Shown one piece after another: positions 1 to 7,067 of a stretch of 36,424 nucleotides of DNA. This DNA is from Megamonas sp. UBA1796 (GTDB taxonomy: Bacteria; Bacillota; Negativicutes; Selenomonadales; Selenomonadaceae), in contig DCFU01000031.1 in assembly GCA_002319795.1 (NCBI GenBank), forward strand, positions 1-36,424. Reading direction: 5' to 3'. A model generated the notes under the pieces. It ran no database searches. It saw only the letters and a list, made by a program, of their open reading frames with translations, and was not told the origin of the DNA. The translations under genes and the position numbers were made by a program. Position 1 is the stretch's first letter, and the number at the start of each line of letters is the position of its first letter.

Positions 1-846
1 ATTGATTTTCCGGAAGATGATATTGATGATATCGTGATTGCTGAGGTCAGGGAACGCATTGGACAATTACATACGGAGCTGGAGAATCTTTTGAAAACAG
101 CGCATGCGGGTCGTATTTTGCGGGATGGTCTGGAAACTGCCATCATAGGCAAACCAAATGTGGGTAAATCGAGCCTGCTGAATGCAATTTTACGCGAGCA
201 GCGCGCTATTGTGACAGAAGTTCCGGGTACAACGCGTGATAGCATTGAAGAGTATGCAGATCTTGGCGGCATACCCTTGCGTATTATCGATACGGCCGGA
301 ATTCGCGCTACTGAGGATACCGTGGAAAAAATTGGTGTAGATAAGGCTCGCGCTTACGTTGAACGTGCATCGCTCATTTTGGCGCTGTTTGATTCTTCAC
401 AGGAACTTACAGCCGAGGATGAAGAAATTCTTAAGCTGATTGCGGGCCGCGATGCATTGATACTGCTCAATAAGACGGACTTACCGGTGAAACTTGATAT
501 AGAGGGATTCCGACAACGCTGCATGGAGAGGCAGGTACTGGAGATATCGACAGTTTCTGAAAACGGAATGGAATCTTTGGAAAAAGCTATAGCAGATCGG
601 GTGTATGCAGGCGGGATGCGCTCACAAGAGGCTTCTTTCGTGGATAACGCCCGTCAGGCGGAGGCGTTGCGCCAGGCCAATACGCATTTACGGGCAGCAT
701 ACCGGACGGTTGAGGATGGCATGAGTGCTGATTTTATCGTCATAGATTTGCGTTCTGCCTGGGAAAAGCTTGGAGAAATCACAGGCGAGACCGTAGGTGA
801 GGATATCATAGATCAGATATTCAGCCAGTTTTGTATTGGTAAATAA
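1..846 (+). CDS. mnmE: tRNA modification GTPase MnmE, C-terminal part (5' end outside window)
   Basis: The reading frame is open from base 1, so the gene begins upstream and only about 281 C-terminal residues are present. The G domain shows the P-loop GKPNVGKSS, the G2 segment TTRDS, the G3 motif DTAGIR and the G4 motif NKTD. The protein ends in CIGK, the family's usual terminus carrying the conserved C-terminal cysteine. With MnmG, MnmE installs the (carboxymethyl)aminomethyl group on U34 of certain tRNAs. The N-terminal folate-binding domain is missing only because the window starts here. mnmG follows after 27 bp on the same strand, as expected for the origin-proximal mnmE-mnmG-rsmG cluster. 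A GTG at 34 is an internal codon and not a credible start. Confidence 0.97.
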   Translation: MDFPEDDIDDIVIAEVRERIGQLHTELENLLKTAHAGRILRDGLETAIIGKPNVGKSSLLNAILREQRAIVTEVPGTTRDSIEEYADLGGIPLRIIDTAGIRATEDTVEKIGVDKARAYVERASLILALFDSSQELTAEDEEILKLIAGRDALILLNKTDLPVKLDIEGFRQRCMERQVLEISTVSENGMESLEKAIADRVYAGGMRSQEASFVDNARQAEALRQANTHLRAAYRTVEDGMSADFIVIDLRSAWEKLGEITGETVGEDIIDQIFSQFCIGK

Positions 847-873
847 CAACAGAATGGCAAGGAGAGAACTAGA

Positions 874-2757
874 TTGTTTGTTGCAGGAGAATATGATGTA
901 ATCGTTATTGGAGCGGGACATGCGGGTGTGGAAGCTGCACTGGCGGCAGCGCGCATTGGCTGCCGTACGCTTTTGGCAACGCTCAGTATGGACAATATTG
1001 CTATGATGCCCTGTAATCCGTCTGTTGGCGGGCCGGCCAAGGGGCATCTTGTGCGGGAGCTTGATGCGCTCGGCGGTGAGATGGGGATCAATGCGGATAA
1101 AACCTGTATACAATTCCGCATGCTTAATACCGGGAAGGGACCGGCTGTACATGCTTTGCGTGCGCAGGCAGATAAGAAACTTTATCAGTTTACTATGAAG
1201 GAAACCTGTGAGAATCAAAATAACCTCGATGTAAAGCAGCTGCTTATTGAAAGGCTGCTTGTTGAGAATGGCACTGTCAAGGGTGTGGAGATTGAGACGG
1301 GTGAAATTTATCTCTGCCATGCTGCTATTTTAGCTTCTGGTACTTATTTGCGCGGTAAAATAATTATTGGGGAAAAGACCTATGCAGGAGGCCCGAATGG
1401 ACAGCGTGCGGCCGATAAGCTGTCGGCATCCCTGCAGGAAGCCGGTGTAAGGCTCATGCGTTTCAAGACAGGTACACCGGCTCGTGTCGACGGTCGTTCG
1501 TTGGATTATGCGAAAATGATAATTCAGCCTGGAGATGATGAGGCACTGAATTTTTCCTTTATGAGCGATGTTCAGACACGAAATCAGGTGCCATGCTGGC
1601 TTACTTATACAAATGAGGAAACACACAGGATTATCCGTGATAACATCGGACGTGCGCCTATGGCAAATGGGATAATCAAAGGTGTGGGGCCGCGCTATTG
1701 TCCATCCATTGAGACAAAAATTGTACGTTTTCCAGAAAAAGAAAGGCATCAGCTGTTTTTGGAACCAGAAGGACTTCATACGAATGAGGTCTATGTGCAG
1801 GGCATGTCGACAAGTATGCCGATGGATGTGCAGATTGCTTTTTTGCATACGATTCCCGGCCTTGCGCATGCGAAGGTTATGCGGGCAGGCTATGCTATTG
1901 AATATGATTGCATAGATCCTTTGCAATTGAAGTCTACGCTGGAATTCAAGTCGATTCATGGTTTCTTCTCAGCGGGGCAATCGAATGGAACTTCCGGATA
2001 TGAAGAAGCTGCCGCGCAGGGCATTATTGCGGGTATTAATGCTGCGATGCTCATAAAGAAACAAGAACCTTTGATATTGAAGCGGTCAGAGGCTTATATC
2101 GGTGTGCTTATTGACGATCTGGTAACCAAGGGAACGCAGGAACCTTATCGTATTATGACATCACGTGCTGAGTATCGTTTGCTTTTGCGTCAGGATAATG
2201 CGGATTTGCGGCTTACAGAGTATGGCCGCCGGGCAGGACTGGTGACAGATGAGCGTTATAGCCGTTTTATGTCGAAAAAAAAGGCAATAGAAGATACGTT
2301 GGTCTGGCTGCAGGATGAGAAACTTACGCCGAATAAGGAAACTCTTATAAAGCTGAGCCAGGCAGGCGCAACTCCTATACGTACGGTTACATCTTTTTAT
2401 GAACTGCTGCGCCGCCCGGAAACAAACTATGATGCTTTGCAGGAAGTGTTTTGCTTGCCGGAGCTGTCATCTGAGGTCAAAAAACAAGTTGAGATAACTA
2501 TTGCCTATGAAGGGTATATAGCAAAGCAGTTGGAACAGGTCTCACGCATGGAAAAATTGGAGAACAAACTGTTGCCAGAGAATATAGATTATCAGCAGGT
2601 ACCAAGTCTGCGGGATGAAGCACGCGAAAAACTCGCGCTTGTCCGCCCTAGGTCTGTCGGACAGGCTGCACGTATTTCTGGTGTCTCTCCGGCTGATATT
2701 TCGGTCATGCTTGTTTATTTGGAACAGCAGCGCCGGTTAGCGGAGGTAAAGCTATGA
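874..2757 (+). CDS. mnmG: tRNA uridine-5-carboxymethylaminomethyl modification enzyme MnmG (GidA)
   Basis: This 627-residue FAD protein is the partner of MnmE in U34 wobble modification. The N-terminal dinucleotide-binding motif GAGHAGVEAA lies at about residues 12-21. Family signatures include CNPSVGGPAKGHL, the segment around RPRSVGQAARISGVSPADI near the C terminus, and the RAEYRLLLRQDNAD stretch. Length matches the usual 620-630 residues. The start is a TTG at 874, with the ribosome binding site AAGGAGAG about 8 bases upstream and no better ATG nearby. The stop overlaps the rsmG start (ATGA), indicating translational coupling. Confidence 0.97.
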   Translation: MFVAGEYDVIVIGAGHAGVEAALAAARIGCRTLLATLSMDNIAMMPCNPSVGGPAKGHLVRELDALGGEMGINADKTCIQFRMLNTGKGPAVHALRAQADKKLYQFTMKETCENQNNLDVKQLLIERLLVENGTVKGVEIETGEIYLCHAAILASGTYLRGKIIIGEKTYAGGPNGQRAADKLSASLQEAGVRLMRFKTGTPARVDGRSLDYAKMIIQPGDDEALNFSFMSDVQTRNQVPCWLTYTNEETHRIIRDNIGRAPMANGIIKGVGPRYCPSIETKIVRFPEKERHQLFLEPEGLHTNEVYVQGMSTSMPMDVQIAFLHTIPGLAHAKVMRAGYAIEYDCIDPLQLKSTLEFKSIHGFFSAGQSNGTSGYEEAAAQGIIAGINAAMLIKKQEPLILKRSEAYIGVLIDDLVTKGTQEPYRIMTSRAEYRLLLRQDNADLRLTEYGRRAGLVTDERYSRFMSKKKAIEDTLVWLQDEKLTPNKETLIKLSQAGATPIRTVTSFYELLRRPETNYDALQEVFCLPELSSEVKKQVEITIAYEGYIAKQLEQVSRMEKLENKLLPENIDYQQVPSLRDEAREKLALVRPRSVGQAARISGVSPADISVMLVYLEQQRRLAEVKL

Positions 2758-3530
2758 GCTTTATGGAAGAGATGCATAAGGCAGCTGCAGTGTATGGCAT
2801 AGAGCTTACAGAACGGCAGTTTGAGCAATTCAATTGTTATTTTGAGCTACTTATCGAATGGAATGAAAAAATGAATCTGACAGCAATCACGGAACCGAGG
2901 GAGGTTGCCGTGAAGCATATGGTCGATTCTCTGAGTGCTTATGATGCAAAGATATTTCAAGGGGAAAAAAGTCTTATTGACGTGGGAACAGGTGCAGGAT
3001 TTCCCGGTCTGCCGTTGAAGATTTTTCATCCGGAGCTTTCACTTACCTTGCTTGATTCACTCAATAAACGGGTGAAATTTTTACAGACGATTGTGGATGC
3101 TTTAGGGCTTACAAATGTTTGCTGTGTCCATGCACGTGCAGAGGAAGCTGCGAGGCAGAAGATTTATCGTGAGAGTTTCGATATCGCTGTTTCGCGTGCG
3201 GTAGCGAGGATGCCGATTTTGGCTGAATATTGTCTGCCTTTTGTACGTCGCGGCGGATATTTCCTGGCTTTGAAGGGTATGAAATACGAAGAGGAAGCAC
3301 AGGAGGTAAAGCCGGTGCTTCGGTTGCTTGGCGGTAATTCTATGCATATACGTCCTGTAACGCTGCCAGGGTTGTCAGATGTACGTGCAGTTATTTATGT
3401 AAAAAAAGAAAAGACGACGTCCTTAGCTTATCCACGTAAGGCAGGTATGCCGGAAAAAAATCCTTTGGGAAAAATAGAAAAAAAGGATTTTGCGCCGCAG
3501 GGACGAAATAATAAGCAGAGCGGTAAATAA
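2754..3530 (+). CDS. rsmG: 16S rRNA (guanine-N7)-methyltransferase RsmG (GidB)
   Basis: This SAM-dependent methyltransferase, 258 residues, makes m7G in the 530 loop region of 16S rRNA. It contains the SAM-binding motif DVGTGAGFPGLPLKI followed by LTLLDSLNKRVKFL, and the later VSRAVARM segment typical of RsmG. The YPRKAGMPEKNPL segment near the end is the usual Firmicute C-terminal motif. A lysine- and asparagine-rich tail of about 20 residues follows, making it slightly longer than the common 235-240 residues. The ATG overlaps the mnmG stop by four bases. Inactivation of this gene is known in other bacteria to give low-level streptomycin resistance. Confidence 0.96.
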   Translation: MSFMEEMHKAAAVYGIELTERQFEQFNCYFELLIEWNEKMNLTAITEPREVAVKHMVDSLSAYDAKIFQGEKSLIDVGTGAGFPGLPLKIFHPELSLTLLDSLNKRVKFLQTIVDALGLTNVCCVHARAEEAARQKIYRESFDIAVSRAVARMPILAEYCLPFVRRGGYFLALKGMKYEEEAQEVKPVLRLLGGNSMHIRPVTLPGLSDVRAVIYVKKEKTTSLAYPRKAGMPEKNPLGKIEKKDFAPQGRNNKQSGK

Positions 3531-3551
3531 GTGGAAAGAGTTGGTGATCTT

Positions 3552-4238
3552 ATGCTAAAACGGGCGATATTCTTTGCTTTTATGATGATTTTTTTTCTGC
3601 CGGGCAACTCTCTGGCAGCTGTAAGTATGGATACAAAGGCAATACCGGATAATCAGGCAGCTTCGGCGTCTGTGAATACTAAGTCTGCAGCGGACAGTAC
3701 GCAGAGCACGGCAGTTCAGGACGAAAATAAGGACAATATACCCGTGAAAAAACGCTTTATTGAAATATTAAAGGATAATGACTATAGCTATTATCTGGAT
3801 ATGGATTCTGCCCGCTGGGTTACCTGCCCGCATGGTACGGAGCAGATTCTGGAGGTTTGGATAAAGCTGGTACAGGATACCAATACGGGTTCCGTTCGTG
3901 CAACTGATAAGGGGAATGGCATCCAGCCTTCTATTTCTGCAGATGAAAACAGCTATAGTTATTCGGATCATTATTACCTTGAACATTACTATATTCGTCC
4001 GGCTAAGGAACAGATACAGTTTCTCTCAGAACTTGAGATTACGGGGCGGCCCAGCAATGCAATTTCTGAGAGAGCCTATAATGAAGCAAATTGGGAAAAT
4101 CTTATACCAGACAGTATAGAAGATGAAATTTATCATGGAGTCATGAAACATATAAAGGAACTTCCAAAAAAGAAGAGTACAGGGGAAAAGAGTTCTCTGC
4201 GTGATATGGTAGATGAATACCTTAGAATTTCTTTATGA
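3552..4238 (+). CDS. secreted or envelope protein of unknown function (signal peptide)
   Basis: I do not recognise the family with certainty. From the ATG at 3552 the product is 228 residues and begins with a classic signal peptide (MLKRAIFFAFMMIFFLPG, then LAA as a plausible cleavage site). A GTG at 3531 would add seven residues in front of it and is less likely. A low-complexity Ser/Ala/Asp/Lys linker follows, then a folded part rich in Tyr and Trp (DNDYSYYLDMDSARWV, EVWIKLVQD, SDHYYLEHYYIR). Small secreted proteins with this Tyr-rich layout are common in Negativicutes and are often annotated as surface-adhesin E-like; that match is from memory and weak. It lies 21 bp after rsmG and may share its transcript. 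Confidence 0.75.
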   Translation: MLKRAIFFAFMMIFFLPGNSLAAVSMDTKAIPDNQAASASVNTKSAADSTQSTAVQDENKDNIPVKKRFIEILKDNDYSYYLDMDSARWVTCPHGTEQILEVWIKLVQDTNTGSVRATDKGNGIQPSISADENSYSYSDHYYLEHYYIRPAKEQIQFLSELEITGRPSNAISERAYNEANWENLIPDSIEDEIYHGVMKHIKELPKKKSTGEKSSLRDMVDEYLRISL

Positions 4239-4271
4239 GGAGATAAAGTATTTAATCCAGATTTCTTAAAG

Positions 4272-4412
4272 TTATCCACATAAATAACAATAAAACAGTG
4301 CATAAGTGGATAACTTTGTGGATAACTTTTGAAAATAATACTGGTTATCAACCATTTAAATTGAAATATAAGGGTTTTCGTGTAGAATTTATAGAATATA
4401 AGTTGTGGATAA
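4272..4412. other. DnaA-box cluster (three perfect boxes plus two weaker ones)
   Basis: Within 141 bp of AT-rich non-coding DNA there are three exact DnaA boxes: TTATCCACA at 4272-4280 on the plus strand, and TGTGGATAA (its reverse complement) at 4317-4325 and 4404-4412. A one-mismatch box (AGTGGATAA) is at 4305-4313 and a two-mismatch box (TTATCAACC) at 4345-4353. Such density is far above chance. The neighbourhood (mnmE-mnmG-rsmG and parAB) is typically next to oriC in Firmicutes. dnaA itself is not in the window and the genes here read away from where it usually lies. I therefore favour an accessory DnaA-binding cluster near the origin over oriC itself. Confidence 0.8.
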
Positions 4413-4441
4413 TAGAGAAAAATAGTACACCAGCAGGACGG

Positions 4442-4480
4442 GAGTGCCGCACTAAGAAATTAGTACGGCACTCTCATTTT
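4442..4480. terminator. hairpin terminator between convergent genes
   Basis: Arms 4442-4455 and 4460-4473 form a 14-bp stem with one mismatch, closed by a GAAA loop. A short T-rich stretch (TCATTTTG) follows on the plus strand. It lies between the secreted protein gene on the plus strand and the MFS gene on the minus strand, whose stop is at 4483, so it probably ends both transcripts. The DnaA boxes would then sit inside the plus-strand 3' untranslated region. Confidence 0.7.
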
Positions 4481-4482
4481 GT

Positions 4483-5697
4483 CTAAGAGTGGGGGATGGC
4501 ATGTTTGAAGTCACAATTCATTTTTTTATAAACGTTATGATGTACCCACACGCCATTAAAAAATAAGAGGGTGCTGGTAACCAAAAATACATTACGAATG
4601 CCGAAATGTGCCGCAATTTGACCACCTAAAACGGAACCGAGAAATACGCCGAGGAATTGCGCTGTTTGGTTGTAACTGAATATGCGGCCGGCGATGTCTC
4701 CAGGGATGCTCTGTTTTAATAATGTATTTATGGCTGGCAGCATTGCTCCGGTTGCGATGCCAACTAAGAAACGAAGTCCCATAAGCTGCCATTCACTGGT
4801 TACAAAAGCCTGCGGTATGAATAAAAAACTTGCGCTGAACAAAGCAAATAAAATTACTTTATGTGCCCCTATTTTATCGGATAACTTGCCAAGGAACGGT
4901 GCGGCCAGCATACTGGATAAACCGGAAGAGGCAAAAACCAGACCGGAAATAAAGGCTAAATGTTCTGTATTGGGCGATAAGGTTCTAATATAAACAGTAA
5001 TAACGGGTTCAATGGAAAATAAAGCTATTTGTAAAGTAAAAGAGGTTATGAACATTGCCAGCAAGAGCTGCTTATCTGGCAGCGTCTGTAAAATCTGTGA
5101 AAAATTCAAGAGTGGCTTTGTGGAAGGAATGAAATTTTCCCGTACGAAGAAGAAGGTGAGGGAAAATGCAATAAGAAGCAGGGCCCCCATGCTTAAAAAG
5201 ACACTGCGAAAACCTAAAATTTCCACTAAATATCCGCCTATCAAGGGCCCTAGTAAAGTACCGCCGACAGAACCCGTTGACAATGTTCCCAGAGCCCAGC
5301 CAGCTTTTTCTGTTTTTGTTTGTGTTGCAATCAAAGTAATGGCACCGGAATTAAATCCCGAAATCGTACCCATTAACATGCGGAGGGCAACGAGCTGGTA
5401 AACACTTTGAACGAATCCCATACTGCTGAGTACAATTGCCATACCAAAACTGGCACGGAGCAGCATTGGCTTACGTCCATATTTATCGGCTAGTTTGCCC
5501 CAGAAAGGTGAAAACAGAGCGGCGATTAAGGTTGTACTGCCAAAAGCAATCCCAGACCACATTTCAACGGAAGGGAGATCATGCATGCCTAACTTTTCTA
5601 TATATAATGGTAATACCGGGGCGATTTGACTGAGGGCAGCCGATGTGGCGAAGGAACCCAGCCAGCAGACGCATAAATTTCGTTTCCAAATTTCCAT
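4483..5697 (-). CDS. MFS drug efflux transporter, MdtG-like (DHA1 family)
   Basis: This 404-residue, 12-segment major facilitator protein would act in the inner membrane as a proton-coupled exporter. The N terminus (WKRNLCVCWLGSFATSAALS) resembles MdtG/YceE-type multidrug exporters. Motif A appears as GKLADKYGRKP in the first half and GKLSDKIGAHK in the second half. A glycine-rich segment (STGSVGGTLLGPLIGGYLV) corresponds to motif C of drug:H+ antiporters. The gene lies 9 bp downstream of a TetR-type repressor on the same strand, with AGGTAT as a weak ribosome site, so the two form an operon. The exported compound cannot be told from sequence. Confidence 0.9.
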   Translation of the reverse strand: MEIWKRNLCVCWLGSFATSAALSQIAPVLPLYIEKLGMHDLPSVEMWSGIAFGSTTLIAALFSPFWGKLADKYGRKPMLLRASFGMAIVLSSMGFVQSVYQLVALRMLMGTISGFNSGAITLIATQTKTEKAGWALGTLSTGSVGGTLLGPLIGGYLVEILGFRSVFLSMGALLLIAFSLTFFFVRENFIPSTKPLLNFSQILQTLPDKQLLLAMFITSFTLQIALFSIEPVITVYIRTLSPNTEHLAFISGLVFASSGLSSMLAAPFLGKLSDKIGAHKVILFALFSASFLFIPQAFVTSEWQLMGLRFLVGIATGAMLPAINTLLKQSIPGDIAGRIFSYNQTAQFLGVFLGSVLGGQIAAHFGIRNVFLVTSTLLFFNGVWVHHNVYKKMNCDFKHAIPHS

Positions 5698-5706
5698 ATG
5701 ATATAC

Positions 5707-6294
5707 CTACTTTTTATTTGGATTGGCATGATCCAGTTTTTCAACACCATAAATAAAAGTGCGAACCAGTTGGAGATAGCTTTCGTCTCTTTTTGCTCCC
5801 TGTGTAAACCAGCCAGAAGCTTCAAGCGAAACAAAACCATGCATAATGCTGCGCAGACCGCGAACCGCATGTGTTAAATCCTCATCATGCAGATTATAAT
5901 GACATAAAACAGCACGTAATACCCCCATCAATTCTTTTGTCGCAATTTTGAATGAGGGAGTTTCTTTATATTCCCAGGAGGAGGCCATAATCGATTGATA
6001 TTGTCCCGGATGCTCATGGGCAAATTGCCGATAAATACGGGCAATCTCAAGGATGGCATCTTCCTTAGATTTACCAATAGCAGCAGCAGCAAGGCGTTCT
6101 TTTAAATGTAAACTTGCAAAAATAACCAATTCGCAGCGCAGTTCGGAAATACTTTCAAGGTGATTGTAAAGCGAGGGTTTTTTTATTTGCAGTTTTTCAG
6201 CAACAGCAGTCAGAGTAACTGCATCAAAGCCTTGCTGATCGGCAATTTCTGCCGCAGTTTCTATAATGATTTTTCGATTTAATTTTAATCTCAT
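5707..6294 (-). CDS. TetR/AcrR family transcriptional repressor of the adjacent exporter
   Basis: The protein is 195 residues from the ATG at 6294, which has AAGGATA upstream. The frame stays open to 6360, but that extension runs through the promoter and is rejected. The N-terminal helix-turn-helix reads VTLTAVAEKLQIKKPSLYNHL, typical of TetR proteins. The C-terminal half is a ligand-binding and dimerisation domain with the RGLRSIMHGFVSLE segment common to the TetR_C WHG-like group. The gene is first in an operon with the MFS exporter, and a palindrome lies inside its promoter, so negative autoregulation relieved by a ligand is the likely scheme. Confidence 0.92.
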   Translation of the reverse strand: MRLKLNRKIIIETAAEIADQQGFDAVTLTAVAEKLQIKKPSLYNHLESISELRCELVIFASLHLKERLAAAAIGKSKEDAILEIARIYRQFAHEHPGQYQSIMASSWEYKETPSFKIATKELMGVLRAVLCHYNLHDEDLTHAVRGLRSIMHGFVSLEASGWFTQGAKRDESYLQLVRTFIYGVEKLDHANPNKK

Positions 6295-6318
6295 AGTAAA
6301 AATATCCTTTCTTATAAA

Positions 6319-6360
6319 ACTAACCATGATAATAATAAAACTAACATGATTAGTTGTCAA
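6319..6360 (-). promoter_or_regulatory. tetR-mfs promoter with embedded operator
   Basis: On the minus strand TTGACA (6360-6355) is followed after 17 bp by TATTAT (6337-6332), a near-consensus sigma-A promoter. The spacer holds the palindrome ACTAA-N5-TTAGT (6340-6354). A second copy of its half (TCATGGTTAGT) lies just downstream at about 6319-6329, giving a repeated ATCATG(G)TTAGT unit. This is a likely TetR operator because binding would cover the -35/-10 spacer. Confidence 0.75.
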
Positions 6361-6417
6361 GCTGTATATTGTTTTTTGACTGTGACGGCGTGCATCAAAA
6401 AAGAGTGTTGATAAGAG

Positions 6418-6475
6418 AGTTGATGCATAACAAAAGCCCTGACTAAAAAATCAGGGCTTTTGTTATGCATCAACT
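6418..6475. terminator. 25-bp perfect inverted repeat, bidirectional terminator
   Basis: Arms 6418-6442 and 6451-6475 are exactly complementary over 25 bp with an 8-nt loop (CTAAAAAA). The core, AAAAGCCCTGA and its complement, has A-rich left and T-rich right sides, the layout of a bidirectional intrinsic terminator. It would end the small minus-strand gene at 6505-6696. The outer arms (containing GTTGATGCATAAC) are longer than termination needs. Confidence 0.7.
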
Positions 6476-6504
6476 TTAAAGTGGGTACATATCATGTAAA
6501 TTTT

Positions 6505-6696
6505 TTAAAAATTATTAAAAAAAGTTTCCATTCTGTTTGCGGTACGGATATTTGGATTATTCTGGACGGTACTCTGAACATTATGATACATATTTTCAAG
6601 CGATAATGGAGAGTCTTCAGAAATACTGGCATAAAGACCAATCAGCATTAACAGACCTAAGGTCAGTGACATTAGTTGTTTTACTATATGCATCAT
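6505..6696 (-). CDS. small single-pass membrane or secreted peptide, unknown function
   Basis: The product is 63 residues. It begins with a hydrophobic segment (QLMSLTLGLLMLIGLYASI) after a short basic start, so it is either a signal peptide or a membrane anchor. An Asn-rich polar tail follows. The start has a good ribosome site: AAAGGAG at about 6708-6714, some 11 bases before the first of two ATGs. It is flanked by a strong terminator downstream and an AT-rich leader upstream, which supports a real gene. I recognise no family. Confidence 0.6.
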   Translation of the reverse strand: MMHIVKQLMSLTLGLLMLIGLYASISEDSPLSLENMYHNVQSTVQNNPNIRTANRMETFFNNF

Positions 6697-7067
6697 AATA
6701 AATTTTCTCCTTTAGCTTAAACAGGTTAAAATGATATATATTGGGGGGGAATCTTTCTATATGTATAGGATAACATCCAATTATTAGAATTCATGTTGAT
6801 TTGTAATATTATTTTAAAATGGGTAAGAATAATACAAATCATATTTTTTTGTAAAAAAAAACGGGGCTGTTGCGCTAAACAAAAATTCCAGCATATCGTG
6901 TGATTCGTTTACGTAAAGCTCACAATATATGGCGAAAAATTTCTTTATGCGACAGCCCCAAGAAAGAACTTCTTATATTTTTATATTGTCTTTATTGTCG
7001 GTGAGTTAGCCAGGGTGATACTTATTTTTTGTGTACAAGCATTATTCTAATATAAGCAGGTGAATCA
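6697..7067. other. gene-free stretch, AT-rich, holding a MITE-like element
   Basis: This 370-bp stretch contains no credible gene. It holds the ribosome site and presumed promoter of the small peptide gene (6700-6860, very AT-rich with poly-A runs) and the palindromic element at 6863-6959. About 108 bp between that element and the end of the purH-type gene show no recognised signal. Confidence 0.6.
6863..6959. mobile_element. MITE-like palindromic element (97 bp)
   Basis: The element starts with GGGGCTGTTGCG and ends with the near-complement CGACAGCCCC. Terminal inverted repeats match over GGGGCTGT-n-GC. Imperfect pairing continues inward (CATAT-n-GTGTGA against TCACAATATATG), so almost the whole 97 bp folds on itself. 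GGGGCTGT-type ends are common on small insertion sequences. There is no coding capacity, so this looks like a non-autonomous derivative. No clear target-site duplication is visible. A long stable hairpin of another origin is the alternative. Confidence 0.55.

Noticed and set aside
688..1959. Long open frames on the minus strand opposite mnmE and mnmG
   Set aside because: They overlap strongly conserved genes entirely, have no ribosome sites and their translations look like random composition.
4272..4412. Calling the DnaA-box cluster oriC itself
   Set aside because: dnaA, dnaN and a clear unwinding element are not seen, and genes on the left read into it, opposite to what is usual beside an origin. 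Only GC skew or marker frequency could decide.
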